NCBI GenBank assembly: GCA_937892925.1
Contig: CALBHX010000066.1
Span: forward strand, 1-49,137
Length of the DNA: 49,137 nt
Reading direction: 5' to 3'
DNA from: an uncultured Lentisphaeraceae bacterium
GTDB lineage: Bacteria; Verrucomicrobiota; Kiritimatiellia; RFP12; DVOR01
Shown: positions 17,457 through 25,628 of the stretch, in pieces
How positions within the stretch are numbered: the first letter of the stretch is position 1
Layout of the letters: every line of letters starts with the position of its first letter
The notes under the pieces: generated by a model
Databases searched by the model: none
Told to the model about the DNA's origin: nothing
Seen by the model: the letters and a program-made list of their open reading frames with translations, nothing else
Made by a program: the position numbers and the translations under genes

Positions 17457-17939
17457 ATGGTTGAGGCTCATCAGGATCCGCGCCCGGATTGGGATACCTA
17501 CTTCATGTCGATTGCGCGCGTGGTGGCTACGCGGGCGAACTGTTCGCGCCGGAAGGTCGCCGCTGTGATTGTGGCGGATCGCCGGATTATTTCAACGGGA
17601 TATAACGGAACGCCCCGAGGAATCCGGAATTGTTTTGAGGGCGGATGTCCGCGATGTTCGGGGCATGCGGCCAGTGGAGCCTCGTTGGAAGAGTGCCTAT
17701 GTGTTCATGCTGAACAAAACGCTATTTGTCAGGCCGCTTTTTATGGCATTCGTCTGGAGGGTGCTACGATTTACGTGACGCTGACGCCGTGCCTGACCTG
17801 TGCAAAGATGATTATCAATGCCGGGATTCGTGAGGTGGTGTATGACGGGGTGTATGCGTTTGACGCGCAAACGCAGAAACTGTTGGCGGATGCCGGGGTG
17901 ATCTGTCGGCGGTATGTTCCGCCGGAGGCGCAGGTATAA
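17457..17939 (+). CDS. dCMP deaminase (ComEB type)
   Basis: Zinc deaminase converting dCMP to dUMP for dTTP synthesis. The zinc and proton-shuttle motif is HAEQNAI (H84, E86), with PCLTCAK as the second zinc site. RRKVAAVIV and STGYNGTPRG are typical of the family. An extra Cys-rich insertion (CFEGGCPRC) matches the second zinc site of ComEB-like enzymes. Length 160 aa. AAGAGGAAA precedes the ATG. A TGG-TATAGT extended -10 (17424-17431) lies 26 bases upstream of the start. It heads a five-gene unit; tmk, another dTTP-pathway gene, is elsewhere in the window. Confidence 0.9.
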   Translation: MVEAHQDPRPDWDTYFMSIARVVATRANCSRRKVAAVIVADRRIISTGYNGTPRGIRNCFEGGCPRCSGHAASGASLEECLCVHAEQNAICQAAFYGIRLEGATIYVTLTPCLTCAKMIINAGIREVVYDGVYAFDAQTQKLLADAGVICRRYVPPEAQV

Positions 17940-17943
17940 GTTT

Positions 17944-19095
17944 ATGGGAGGGGTAGCTCCACTTTGGAAGTGTATAGGGCGTACAGGGGAGCTTGTGCGG
18001 CGGGTGAACTTGGCCTGGATGGTTGGTCTCGGGGGTGTTTTTCTTGTGTGGCAGGGGCGTGGGGCAATCCCGCCGCCGCCAGTACAGTCCGGGGATGGAG
18101 TGTTGTATGTGGCGTGTCGGGATGCGGCGCGGGCGGATCTGCGCTGGCCGGTGCTGCGATTTGCAGACACGGTGCGGCGGCATCTGGGGGAGACCTTTAC
18201 ACCGTTGGGGTCGGCTGAGTCGCCGCTTTCCATTCTGCTGGGTTCGGAAACAAATCGGGTTACCACGTTGCGGCAACAGCAGATAACAACGGCAGACGGG
18301 TTCTCTCAACTGGTGGTGGTGGTGCCGAACCCGGAGACTGTGGATTTGGAGGCGTTGCGAACAGCGATTGTAGAGGCGCTGTTGCGGGAGTGTGCGCGAG
18401 GGCTTAAAGGTTCGTATAAGGCCTTGACGTGGCCGCCGTGGTTTGTACAGGGCGTAGTGGATGCCGCGCGCGGAGACGTCTGGCAGGCGGAGGCTTGTGA
18501 GCGCGTGTTAGAGTTGGTGGCCGCCGGGCGGTTGCCAAAAGTTGAGACTTTTTTTAGTGGTGGAACCCCTTCGCGTGAAGTGGCGGCATTTTTTGCGCAG
18601 TGGGTGATTTTCTTGAATCGAACGGGACCCGCAGCTGGAACTACGCCGGAGTCGGTCAGGCAGTTGCGGGCATTAACGGTTGCTCCGTGGCGGCAGGAGA
18701 CGATTCTGAACGGAGCAGATTCTGCGGCATGGGAGGCATGGGTGCGTGCACAGGGACTCGTGGTGCGTGCACCCGGGCTGCTTACGCAGGCTCAATTTGA
18801 GCGTTGGGCCGCGCATTTGATGCCCCCTCAGGATGTGGCAGCGGCGCGTGCGTGCACAGACTGGCTTAGCCGGTCGGCGATTGGCCGACCAAAACCGTTT
18901 CGGGATTTGACGGAATTATACTTGCGTGCCTATGCGGCTTATGTCACGGGTAACGAGGCGGCCTACGCCAAATTATGGACAGAGGCAAAGGCTGCCCAGG
19001 AAATTTTGGCGGCGCACTTGCGCCGTGTTGGGGTGCTTGAAGCCGAGGCACAGCCTGTGCCCGTGCCCGCACAGAGAAAAACTGGCAGACGGTGA
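17944..19095 (+). CDS. Secreted/anchored protein of unknown function, peptidase-like but lacking HEXXH
   Basis: Not recognised as a named family. An N-terminal hydrophobic segment (LAWMVGLGGVFLVW) suggests export or anchoring. The middle of the protein has IVEALLRECARGLKG followed 15-20 residues later by PPWFVQGVVDAARGD. This spacing resembles gluzincin (peptidase MA-like) proteins, where HEXXH is followed by a PxWLxEGLA block, but the zinc ligands are absent (LLREC in place of HELxH). It could be an inactive relative; this is inference. Length 383 aa from the ATG at 17944, four bases after the dCMP deaminase stop. The start at 17914 lies inside that gene and is rejected. Confidence 0.55.
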   Translation: MGGVAPLWKCIGRTGELVRRVNLAWMVGLGGVFLVWQGRGAIPPPPVQSGDGVLYVACRDAARADLRWPVLRFADTVRRHLGETFTPLGSAESPLSILLGSETNRVTTLRQQQITTADGFSQLVVVVPNPETVDLEALRTAIVEALLRECARGLKGSYKALTWPPWFVQGVVDAARGDVWQAEACERVLELVAAGRLPKVETFFSGGTPSREVAAFFAQWVIFLNRTGPAAGTTPESVRQLRALTVAPWRQETILNGADSAAWEAWVRAQGLVVRAPGLLTQAQFERWAAHLMPPQDVAAARACTDWLSRSAIGRPKPFRDLTELYLRAYAAYVTGNEAAYAKLWTEAKAAQEILAAHLRRVGVLEAEAQPVPVPAQRKTGRR

Positions 19096-19103
19096 GGAAT
19101 CAG

Positions 19104-20474
19104 ATGAAGACTGCGGATACGGCAACAACCGTTGGGAAAATCAATCCGGACGTCCTGGCTTTTACGGAAGGAAAAGACCCAGTACTTGATCTGGCATTGG
19201 CGGAGGTAGATTGTCTGGGTACGGCGGCGCATGTGACGATGTTGTCTCACATGGACTTCCGTCCGGTGCTTTTTACCGAAACGCAGCGTGTGGCAGTTAT
19301 TCGTGCTTTGCGGGATATTATTGACGAGGTGCGCCGCGGTGTGTTTACGATCACTGCTGCGGATCAGGACGTTCACCTGGCAGTGGAACGGCGATTGACT
19401 GAGCGGCTGGGAGACCTGGGTAAAAAAGTACATACCTGCCGGAGTCGTAACGATCAGGTGGCTGTAGATATCCGGCTCCATGTACGAAACGAGCTGAACG
19501 CACTTTCTGAAGAAGTGGCAGATTTGGCGGAGGCGCTGCTTGCCTTCGGCGAAACGTATCGCAAGATTCCTCTGGTGGGGCGGACACATCTTCAGCCGGC
19601 GATGCCTAGCAGTGTGGGTATGTGGGCAAGTGCTTATGCGGAGATGTTGCTGGATGACGGGTATTTGCTGGAAGCTGCGGCGAAGGTAAATAATCTGTGC
19701 CCGCTGGGGTCAGCTGCCGGGTATGGAGTGCCCTTGCCGATCGATCGTCAGCTGACATCCGATTTATTGGCTTTTGACCGCCCGCACCATAATGTTTTTT
19801 ACGCTTCCTGTGCACGCGGTAAAGATGAGGCTGTGTTGCTTGCCGCCTGTGCGCAGATCATGCTTTCCCTTTCGCGCCTGGCAGAGGATTTAATTCTTTT
19901 CTCCATGCCGGAATTTCGTTACTTTACGTTGCCGAGAGACCTTTGTACCGGGTCGTCAATCATGCCTCAGAAATATAATCCTGATGTATTGGAGTTGATT
20001 CGTGGCAAGGCGGCGCTTCTTTTGGGGCAGTCCACAGCGGCCAATGTGATTCTTAAAGCGATGCCCGGAGGTTATAACCGGGATTTGCAGGATACGAAGG
20101 AGCTCTATATGGAAGGGCTCCGCGTGACGCGGACGTCGCTCCGGATCATGAAATTGATGGCAGAGAATTTGAAAGTTAACCCGGAGGCCTGCCGTGCGGC
20201 TTTTGCAGAGCCGGGTGTTTTCGCGACGGATCGTGCACTTGAACTGGTGGCGGGGGGAATGCCTTTCCGCGATGCCTACCACCAGGTACGCGATCATCTG
20301 GAAGATTTGCGGGGGATGGATCCAGATGAAGTCATTGCCAAGAAAACGCATTTGGGTGGAACGAACGGCATCGACTTCGCGGCACTTCGTGGGAGGGCAG
20401 AAGCGTTTCGAGCTCAGGCCGCGGCGGCGCAAGCCCGGGTGGATGCTGCATTTGCATCCCTGATGAATGTGTGA
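19104..20474 (+). CDS. argH: Argininosuccinate lyase
   Basis: Cleaves argininosuccinate to arginine and fumarate. The superfamily signature GSSIMPQKYNPD is present, with DVHLAVERRLTERLG, CRSRNDQVAVDIRLH and GRTHLQPAMPSS blocks. Length 456 aa is standard. The ATG at 19104 has GAGGAA eight bases upstream; a GTG at 19092 that overlaps the previous stop is also possible. It sits inside an operon with unrelated genes, and argG is not nearby. The lysine-rich MPQKKN version is replaced by MPQKYN, within family variation. Confidence 0.93.
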   Translation: MKTADTATTVGKINPDVLAFTEGKDPVLDLALAEVDCLGTAAHVTMLSHMDFRPVLFTETQRVAVIRALRDIIDEVRRGVFTITAADQDVHLAVERRLTERLGDLGKKVHTCRSRNDQVAVDIRLHVRNELNALSEEVADLAEALLAFGETYRKIPLVGRTHLQPAMPSSVGMWASAYAEMLLDDGYLLEAAAKVNNLCPLGSAAGYGVPLPIDRQLTSDLLAFDRPHHNVFYASCARGKDEAVLLAACAQIMLSLSRLAEDLILFSMPEFRYFTLPRDLCTGSSIMPQKYNPDVLELIRGKAALLLGQSTAANVILKAMPGGYNRDLQDTKELYMEGLRVTRTSLRIMKLMAENLKVNPEACRAAFAEPGVFATDRALELVAGGMPFRDAYHQVRDHLEDLRGMDPDEVIAKKTHLGGTNGIDFAALRGRAEAFRAQAAAAQARVDAAFASLMNV

Positions 20475-20482
20475 GGACGTGC

Positions 20483-21418
20483 ATGGCATCCAGATTTGTT
20501 ACGCTCTGCTTGCGTTCACGTTGGGTTTACTACGTGGAGTACCTGTTGGTCGTCGGGCTGTGGTGGCTCTATCGGCTGATGCCTCTCCGTCTGGCTTATC
20601 GTTTTGGTTGGCGGCTTGGAACGAGTGTATTCGCTCTCTTTCGTTGGGAGCGCCGAATGCGCGTGGCGATTGATAATGTGGTCGTTGCCGGTTTGGCTAA
20701 GACACGCGCGGAAGCCTATCGGATCGCTCGAGACTCTATGGGGCATTTCGTGGGGCATATTTGTGAGGCTCTGCGTGCTTCGGATGTGGTAACGCATGAT
20801 AATTGGCGGGACTATGTGGAGATAGAAATGACGCCTGCGGCGCAGGAAATGCTTTTTTCCGCAAAGGAACCGATTATCTTGGCTACCGGGCATTTGGGGG
20901 CGTGGGAGGCGGGGATTACTGCAATTACCAGTGTACGGCCCATGTTTGCCGTAGCTCGGCTGATGGACAACCCTTATATTCAGCGGTTTTTGGAGCGCCA
21001 TAACTTCCGTGGCGGCGCTACAATTATTCCTAAGAAACATGGTTTTCGTGGCTCGGCACTCCGCCAGTGGAAGGATACGTGCGGGGCACTGACAATTCTC
21101 TTCGATCAATTCAGTTCCGGTGGGGTGATGGTGCCATTTTTCGGACATATTGTTCCGGTATACACATCGCCTGCGCGGTTGCACCTGCATACCGGAGCGC
21201 CGGTGTTGGTGGGAGGATTTCTGCGTACTGGCTTGCTTCGTTACAAACTGGTGGCAATCGGTGATCCCATCCTGTTGCAGCCGGGTGCGACACAGGAGAC
21301 TCTTACTGCAGAGTTTATCGCGAGACTTGAACGGGTCATTCGCATGGCTCCGGATCAGTACTTGTGGCTGCACCGGCGTTTTCGCCGAATTCCTGTTCCT
21401 ACGGTGCCGGAGCGATGA
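20483..21418 (+). CDS. LpxL/HtrB-type lipid A acyltransferase
   Basis: Membrane-associated acyltransferase, probably adding secondary acyl chains to lipid A. A hydrophobic N-terminal segment (YVEYLLVVGLWWLYRL) anchors it. The catalytic H-x4-E motif is GHLGAWE (H137, E142), with IPKKHGFRGSALRQW and a later GAPVLVGGFLR block. Length 311 aa, close to LpxL (about 306). The ATG at 20483 follows the argH stop by 8 bases; a GTG at 20471 overlapping the stop is less likely. With kdsA and lptABC elsewhere in the window, it supports an LPS outer membrane. Its 3' end overlaps the HNH gene as ATGA. Confidence 0.82.
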   Translation: MASRFVTLCLRSRWVYYVEYLLVVGLWWLYRLMPLRLAYRFGWRLGTSVFALFRWERRMRVAIDNVVVAGLAKTRAEAYRIARDSMGHFVGHICEALRASDVVTHDNWRDYVEIEMTPAAQEMLFSAKEPIILATGHLGAWEAGITAITSVRPMFAVARLMDNPYIQRFLERHNFRGGATIIPKKHGFRGSALRQWKDTCGALTILFDQFSSGGVMVPFFGHIVPVYTSPARLHLHTGAPVLVGGFLRTGLLRYKLVAIGDPILLQPGATQETLTAEFIARLERVIRMAPDQYLWLHRRFRRIPVPTVPER

Positions 21419-21744
21419 GTATGTGGTATCAGCCGGTGGATGAGGGACATGTTCGCAGAGAACGCGAACGTGCCCGTAAGCTGCGTGCCACTCAATGGTG
21501 GAAAGATTGCCTGGCAAAAGGTGAGTGTTACTATTGCCATGGGCATTTTCCGCCGGAGGCTCTGACGATGGATCATGTGATTCCCGTGGCTCGCGGCGGA
21601 ACCTCCACCAAGGGGAATGTAGTGCCAGCCTGTTTCGCTTGTAATCAGTCAAAGGCTGCCCAAACGCCAGCTGAGCAAATTCTTGATTCCCTTGGGTTGG
21701 GCGAAGAGGATGAGGACAGCTTAAACGCCCCTTACGACCCTTAA
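21415..21744 (+). CDS. HNH endonuclease, small
   Basis: Single-domain HNH nuclease of unknown role. The zinc knuckle is CYYCHGHF (C38, C41) with a second pair in ACFACNQSK. The catalytic segment is MDHVIPVARGGTSTKGNVVPAC (D53, H54; the Asn and second His positions follow). Length 109 aa. The ATG overlaps the acyltransferase stop as ATGA, so expression is coupled to a lipid A enzyme, which is odd for a nuclease. Stand-alone HNH proteins of this length are common in bacterial chromosomes. No toxin-antitoxin partner or phage gene is adjacent. Confidence 0.85.
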   Translation: MSMWYQPVDEGHVRRERERARKLRATQWWKDCLAKGECYYCHGHFPPEALTMDHVIPVARGGTSTKGNVVPACFACNQSKAAQTPAEQILDSLGLGEEDEDSLNAPYDP

Positions 21745-21808
21745 AGGGAATGCCTTACAATGTCTGTCTATAGCTGGGTAGTAACTAAACTGTAAGAGAA
21801 AAGTCATT

Positions 21809-22342
21809 ATGGCCAATGTGTTAATTCTTTCGTCCTCCCCGCGAAAAGGGGGTAATTCAGACGTCTTGTGCGATGCCTTCGCCAAAGGTGCCTTTGCGGC
21901 TGGGCATGCCGTTCGAAAAGTCCGTATTGCAGAAAAGAAAATCGGCTATTGCCAGGGATGTTATGCATGCCGAAAGCTGAATCATTGTATTCAGCAGGAT
22001 GATGCAGCTGAGCTGCTTGAAGCCATGAAGGCGGCGGATGTAATCGTGTTTGCCTCTCCGGTTTATTTCTACTCTGTAAGTGCCCAGTTGAAAACTGTTT
22101 TCGATCGGACGGTCGCGATTTTTCCAACCCTGACAAACAAAGCCTACTACTTCCTTATGACCATGGCCGATGATGAAGCGGCCAACGCAGCCGGTACGAT
22201 CCAGGCGATGCAGGGTTTTCTGGATTGCTATGATGGTTCAACGCTCCGCGGCACGCTCGTCGCCCCTGGTGTTTATGAACGTGGAGACGTGGTTAAGACT
22301 CCCTATGTGGAGCAGGCTTATCAACTCGGGCGTACTGTTTGA
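21809..22342 (+). CDS. NAD(P)H-dependent FMN reductase/flavodoxin-fold protein
   Basis: Flavodoxin-fold oxidoreductase, probably binding FMN. The phosphate-binding loop is LILSSSPRKGGNSDVL, and the CQGCYACRK segment after it is typical of iron-sulfur flavoprotein-type reductases. FASPVYFYSVSAQLKTVFDR is the usual second flavin-binding block. Length 177 aa. It starts 64 bases after the HNH gene, with a weak purine-rich leader (GAGAAAAG). It is probably involved in thiol or quinone redox balance in an anaerobe; the substrate is unknown. Confidence 0.85.
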   Translation: MANVLILSSSPRKGGNSDVLCDAFAKGAFAAGHAVRKVRIAEKKIGYCQGCYACRKLNHCIQQDDAAELLEAMKAADVIVFASPVYFYSVSAQLKTVFDRTVAIFPTLTNKAYYFLMTMADDEAANAAGTIQAMQGFLDCYDGSTLRGTLVAPGVYERGDVVKTPYVEQAYQLGRTV

Positions 22343-22385
22343 TTCGTTGCCTCTTTTCTTCTTCGTCTGACATTACGAGGTTCTT

Positions 22386-22688
22386 ATGGTTAAACACGTG
22401 ATTCTTTGGAAATTGAAAGATGGATTGCCGGATGTGGGAGCCATTAAGGCCGGGATCAAGGAAGGACTTGAAGGGTTGAGGGGGAAAATCCCTGGACTTC
22501 TTGCAATCACTGTTCAGACGGAGCCGCTTGGCAGCTCCAATACGGATGTGATGCTGGACGCTGCGTTTGAGGACGAAACGGCGCTCAGAAAATATGCCGT
22601 TCATCCTGCCCACGTGACGATTGCCGAAACATGTGTTCGGCCATTCACGCAGACACGCATGTGTATGGACTTTGTGGCAGAAGCTTAA
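22386..22688 (+). CDS. Dabb-domain (stress-responsive alpha/beta barrel) protein
   Basis: Small dimeric alpha/beta-barrel protein of unknown role. The MVKHVILWKLKDG start, GLLAITVQTEPLG and YAVHPAHVTIAETCV are the usual Dabb blocks. Length 100 aa matches single-domain members. It follows the flavodoxin-fold gene by 43 bases and may share its transcript; Dabb proteins often sit with redox genes. No catalytic residues can be assigned. Confidence 0.87.
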   Translation: MVKHVILWKLKDGLPDVGAIKAGIKEGLEGLRGKIPGLLAITVQTEPLGSSNTDVMLDAAFEDETALRKYAVHPAHVTIAETCVRPFTQTRMCMDFVAEA

Positions 22689-23283
22689 TGACAGATAGAA
22701 AAATGGCTAGAGCAGGAAGGGGAGTGCTTTCCCTTTCTGTTCTGTCTCTGACTTTGATGGATGCGTTTTTCGAGGGGGTAACGGATTTTTATGTAAATAT
22801 CCACGTGCAGATATGGAAGAATACAGGGGCGGATACATGATCTCATTTTTATACACAGAGTTCGATTTCTCGATGCAATGGATAAAACGCTTCAATAATG
22901 TTTCCTGCGGTAATTGCTACGCATAACGCAACTTGTTGATCTACCCCGACTTCGTGCTCGACCCGTCTCGGCGCAGAAGCGAACGCGGGGTGACTCCTCT
23001 ATGAGGGCTGTACGAGACAGTACAAAATAACAAAGTCCTCTTCAGGGATTTCTGAAGTAACAGACAATGTACAGATAGTAGCGTTTGCATGGGTTTGATT
23101 CATGCTTGTGAGAAACGGCGGACGTTGCAGTCGGAGTTATACAGGTGTGTTCATTCTGTGTGTTTTTAGATCGTAACGCAAGAAGAATAGGTTATATTGT
23201 TTTCAAGTACTCTTTTGCAGAGTGTTTCTCTTTGATATTAAATGAATAATGATATATTGTAGAGTGTCGGTTGTAAAAAATAG
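22689..23283. other. Gene-free stretch upstream of rplU
   Basis: About 600 bases with no coding sequence I can support; only short open frames with unconvincing composition. It holds the stem-loop at 22944-22990 and becomes AT-rich from about 23150. No tmRNA, SRP, RNase P or 6S signature was recognised. The rplU promoter lies at its right-hand end. Confidence 0.6.
22944..22990. repeat. GC-rich imperfect inverted repeat, CCCCG...CGGGG
   Basis: CCCCG-ac-TTCG (22944-22954) pairs with CGAA-cg-CGGGG (22980-22990) around a 25-base loop. The left arm and the following bases resemble CCCCGACTTTATCACGA at about 16558, so the two may be copies of one dispersed element. Confidence 0.35.
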
Positions 23284-23313
23284 TTGACTTTTCTCTACCA
23301 GTTACGCTACACT
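23284..23313 (+). promoter_or_regulatory. Promoter of the rplU-rpmA-obg operon
   Basis: TTGACT (23284-23289) and TACACT (23308-23313), spacer 18 bases, 65 bases upstream of the rplU ATG. An AT-rich upstream region could act as an UP element. Confidence 0.55.
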
Positions 23314-23377
23314 ACGCCCCACTTTCTTTGCCATAGGGGCTGAGAATACCCATTTTAACCTAACCAAAGGACACTTC

Positions 23378-23692
23378 ATGGAAGCATATGCAGTCGTTGA
23401 GGCCGGCGGCGTCCAGAACCGCGTGACCGTTGGCTCCGTTATCGAAGTCAATCGCATGACGGGCGAGCCAGGAGCCGAGATCGAGTTGACTTGTGTGCGC
23501 GCCTTGCACACGGGCTCTGAGCTCAAGATCGGAATGCCGACCGTTGCCGATGCCAAGGTTATTGCTACGGTGCTCGGACACAAGCGCGGGGACAAGCTCA
23601 TTCATTTTCGCAAGAACCGCCGTAAAGGCTATGAGCGCCGCGTCGGTCACCGTCAGGAGTTGACGGTTCTCAAGATTAAATCCATTGCTTAA
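23378..23692 (+). CDS. rplU: 50S ribosomal protein L21
   Basis: Large-subunit protein binding 23S rRNA. The sequence starts MEAYAVVEAGGVQNRVTVG and ends with the L21 signature region VIATVLGHKRGDKLIHFRKNRRKGYERRVGHRQ. Length 104 aa is standard. AAAGGA lies 8 bases before the ATG. It starts the conserved L21-L27-Obg gene order. Confidence 0.96.
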   Translation: MEAYAVVEAGGVQNRVTVGSVIEVNRMTGEPGAEIELTCVRALHTGSELKIGMPTVADAKVIATVLGHKRGDKLIHFRKNRRKGYERRVGHRQELTVLKIKSIA

Positions 23693-23709
23693 CCGAAAGG
23701 AACACTCTT

Positions 23710-23955
23710 ATGGCAGGTAGCACTGGTAACGGCCGCGACAGCAATGCCAAGCGTCTCGGCGTCAAACGCTATGCCGGGCAGGTTGTCACCGCCGGTTCCA
23801 TCATTGTCCGCCAGCGCGGTACGAAGTTTGCCCCCGGAGCGAATGTTGGTTGTGGGCGCGACTTTACGCTCTTTGCCCTCATTGATGGCGTAGTCGAGTT
23901 TCAGAAGAATGGCAAGGTTGTTGCCATTAAGCCCCTTCCTCAGGCGGCTGAGTAA
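23710..23955 (+). CDS. rpmA: 50S ribosomal protein L27 with a short N-terminus
   Basis: L27, whose N-terminus normally reaches the peptidyl-transferase centre. Body blocks KRLGVKRYAGQ, GSIIVRQRGTKF and GANVGCGRDFTLFA are canonical. The start reads MAGSTGNGRDSN, whereas the usual form is MAHKKAGGSTRNGRDSE, so about five residues including the basic HKK are missing. No in-frame start exists between the rplU stop and this ATG, and the Shine-Dalgarno AAAGGA is well placed, so a mis-called start is unlikely. Length 81 aa versus about 85. Confidence 0.95.
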   Translation: MAGSTGNGRDSNAKRLGVKRYAGQVVTAGSIIVRQRGTKFAPGANVGCGRDFTLFALIDGVVEFQKNGKVVAIKPLPQAAE

Positions 23956-23983
23956 GTTCTAAACGGTTTCTTCGAGACGGTGA

Positions 23984-25096
23984 ATGAAAACACGGGTATT
24001 TGTTGATTCGGCAGTAGCCGAGGTTCGCGCTGGACGCGGTGGCGATGGGAGCGGAAGTTTCCGTCGTGAGTCGCACGTTCCGGAAGGCGGGCCTGACGGT
24101 GGCGATGGCGGCCGCGGCGGGAACGTCGTGGTACGTGCCAGTACGCATGCCGACAGCCTGCTTCGCGTTTTTTATGAGCCGCGTCTATTTGCTGAAAACG
24201 GCGTTAATGGTACCGGGCAGAAAATGCACGGCCGTAACGGCGCGGATCTTGTGGTGGATGTTCCGTGCGGAACGGAGATCTACAATGAAGATACCGGCGC
24301 TTGGCTGGGTGAAGTGCTGGAGCATGGACAGACACTTGTCATTGCTCGCGGCGGCCGCGGCGGGTGGGGTAATGTTCACTTCAAGAGCGCCACGAATCAA
24401 GCGCCTGAGAAGTTCATTCCCGGCGCTGAGGGTGAAGCCTTTCGTGCACGTTTCGAGCTTAAGACCATTGCGGATGCTGGGTTGGTGGGGTTCCCGAATG
24501 CAGGGAAATCTTCCCTTCTCAGTGCGTTGAGCGCTGCTAAACCGAAGGTCGCCAATTACCCATTTACCACTCTTCATCCCATCGTGGGAACGGTGCAGTT
24601 TGAGGACTATGCTACGGTGCGCGTGGCAGATATCCCAGGCATCATTGAAGGTGCATCGAATGGTGTGGGGCTCGGGTTGACCTTTCTACGGCACATCTCT
24701 CGTTCACGAATGTTGGTTTATGTGTTGGATGCGGCTGATACGGAGAACCCTCCGGAGAGAGCCTATCGCGTCCTTCGTGAAGAGATTGAGCAGTATGACC
24801 CTGAGTTGGCTGCCCGCCCGGCGTTGGTCATTGCCAACAAGATGGATGACCCTGCCGCACAGAAACATGTGGCCGAGTTGGAGTCTGCGCTTGGTTTCAA
24901 GCCGCTCTATCTTTCGCTGACAGCGGAAGGGAAACCCGGGCTAGATGGCGTTCGACGAGCTCTGCGTGAAGCTTTGCGGCCTCTTCCTCCGGGAAGCGTG
25001 GTAGCAAATGAAGATGCTCCCGCTCAAGTGGAGCCGCTAGATCACTCGGAGGTCAGCGCTGAACGCTTTCGCCGCGCAACGTTTCTCCGTCCCTGA
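23984..25096 (+). CDS. obg: Obg/CgtA ribosome-assembly GTPase
   Basis: GTPase acting in 50S assembly and stress control. An N-terminal Gly-rich Obg fold (AGRGGDGSGSFRRE; GGPDGGDGGRGGNV; HGRNGADL) is followed by the G domain with P-loop GFPNAGKSSLL, the switch region NYPFTTLHP, DIPGII and NKMD. Length 370 aa; the C-terminal OCT domain of some Obg proteins is absent. It follows rpmA by 28 bases, the standard order. Confidence 0.95.
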   Translation: MKTRVFVDSAVAEVRAGRGGDGSGSFRRESHVPEGGPDGGDGGRGGNVVVRASTHADSLLRVFYEPRLFAENGVNGTGQKMHGRNGADLVVDVPCGTEIYNEDTGAWLGEVLEHGQTLVIARGGRGGWGNVHFKSATNQAPEKFIPGAEGEAFRARFELKTIADAGLVGFPNAGKSSLLSALSAAKPKVANYPFTTLHPIVGTVQFEDYATVRVADIPGIIEGASNGVGLGLTFLRHISRSRMLVYVLDAADTENPPERAYRVLREEIEQYDPELAARPALVIANKMDDPAAQKHVAELESALGFKPLYLSLTAEGKPGLDGVRRALREALRPLPPGSVVANEDAPAQVEPLDHSEVSAERFRRATFLRP

Positions 25097-25137
25097 AGAA
25101 TCCTATCATCACACTCTAACACCAAGGAGAATACATC

Positions 25138-25368
25138 ATGTCCCGAATCTGTGAAGTCTGCGGTAAGAAGCCCATCGTTGGCAGCCGCGTGGTTCGCCAC
25201 GGCTTGAAAAAGGTCAAGGGCGGTATCGGTCTGCACACCACTGGCATCTCCAAGCGCCGTTTCGAGCCTAACCTGATGAATGTGCATGTTCGTAAGCCGA
25301 ACGGTGAAACGTGCCATATGAAGGTTTGCGCCGCCTGCTTGAAAGCTGGCCGTGTGGCAAAAGCCTAA
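25138..25368 (+). CDS. rpmB: 50S ribosomal protein L28, zinc-ribbon form
   Basis: L28 of the large subunit. CEVC near the N-terminus and CAAC near the end make the zinc-binding (C+) version. The internal GIGLHTTGISKRRFEPNL block is typical. Length 76 aa. AAGGAGAA precedes the ATG. It follows obg by about 40 bases, so it may share the operon. There is no L33 partner beside it. Confidence 0.94.
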   Translation: MSRICEVCGKKPIVGSRVVRHGLKKVKGGIGLHTTGISKRRFEPNLMNVHVRKPNGETCHMKVCAACLKAGRVAKA

Positions 25369-25378
25369 GAATAGGAGA

Positions 25379-25432
25379 CACCTCCGGGGCGGATACGTTG
25401 GATGCTGCCACGGAGTCTTCCCCGGAAAGGTG
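25379..25432 (+). terminator. GC-rich stem-loop after rpmB
   Basis: CACCT-CCGGGG (25379-25389) pairs with CCCCGG-aa-AGGTG (25420-25432), a two-part stem with a 2-base bulge and a 30-base loop. There is no immediate T-run; a TTTTTT lies about 17 bases further on. It could be a weak terminator, a processing site or the start of a leader structure. Confidence 0.4.
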
Positions 25433-25454
25433 ATTCTCGCAGAAATCTTTTTTC

Positions 25455-25484
25455 TTGCCGCATAGGGTGTATTTGTGATACCAT
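25455..25484 (+). promoter_or_regulatory. Candidate rpsL promoter, extended -10
   Basis: TTGCCG (25455-25460) and TACCAT (25479-25484), 18-base spacer, with TG one base before the -10. A 7-bp inverted repeat, CCGCATA/TATGCGG (25459-25465 and 25484-25490), spans the promoter and could be an operator. Confidence 0.45.
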
Positions 25485-25508
25485 ATGCGGGATTTTTGGT
25501 GCGGAACC

Positions 25509-25590
25509 CAGAGCCGGTAGCTAGGCTCTGACGCAGAGGACGAGAGCCCCGTCCCACAGTTCCGACCGCTTCGAACCCGCAGGTGCGGGT
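25509..25590 (+). promoter_or_regulatory. Structured leader of rpsL-rpsG
   Basis: Two perfect hairpins lie in the leader: CAGAGCC/GGCTCTG (25509-25530, 8-base loop) and ACCCGC/GCGGGT (25575-25590, 4-base loop). The second ends 38 bases before the rpsL ATG. Such leaders often bind S7 or S12 in r-protein autoregulation; no match to a known motif is claimed. Confidence 0.45.
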
Positions 25591-25628
25591 GTAAAATTGA
25601 ATATCCGAACAGTAAGGATACGATTCAT

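Noticed and set aside
22689..23283. Possible structured RNA (tmRNA, 6S, SRP) in the 600-base gap
   Set aside because: No signature of those RNAs was found; only a GC-rich stem-loop is reported.
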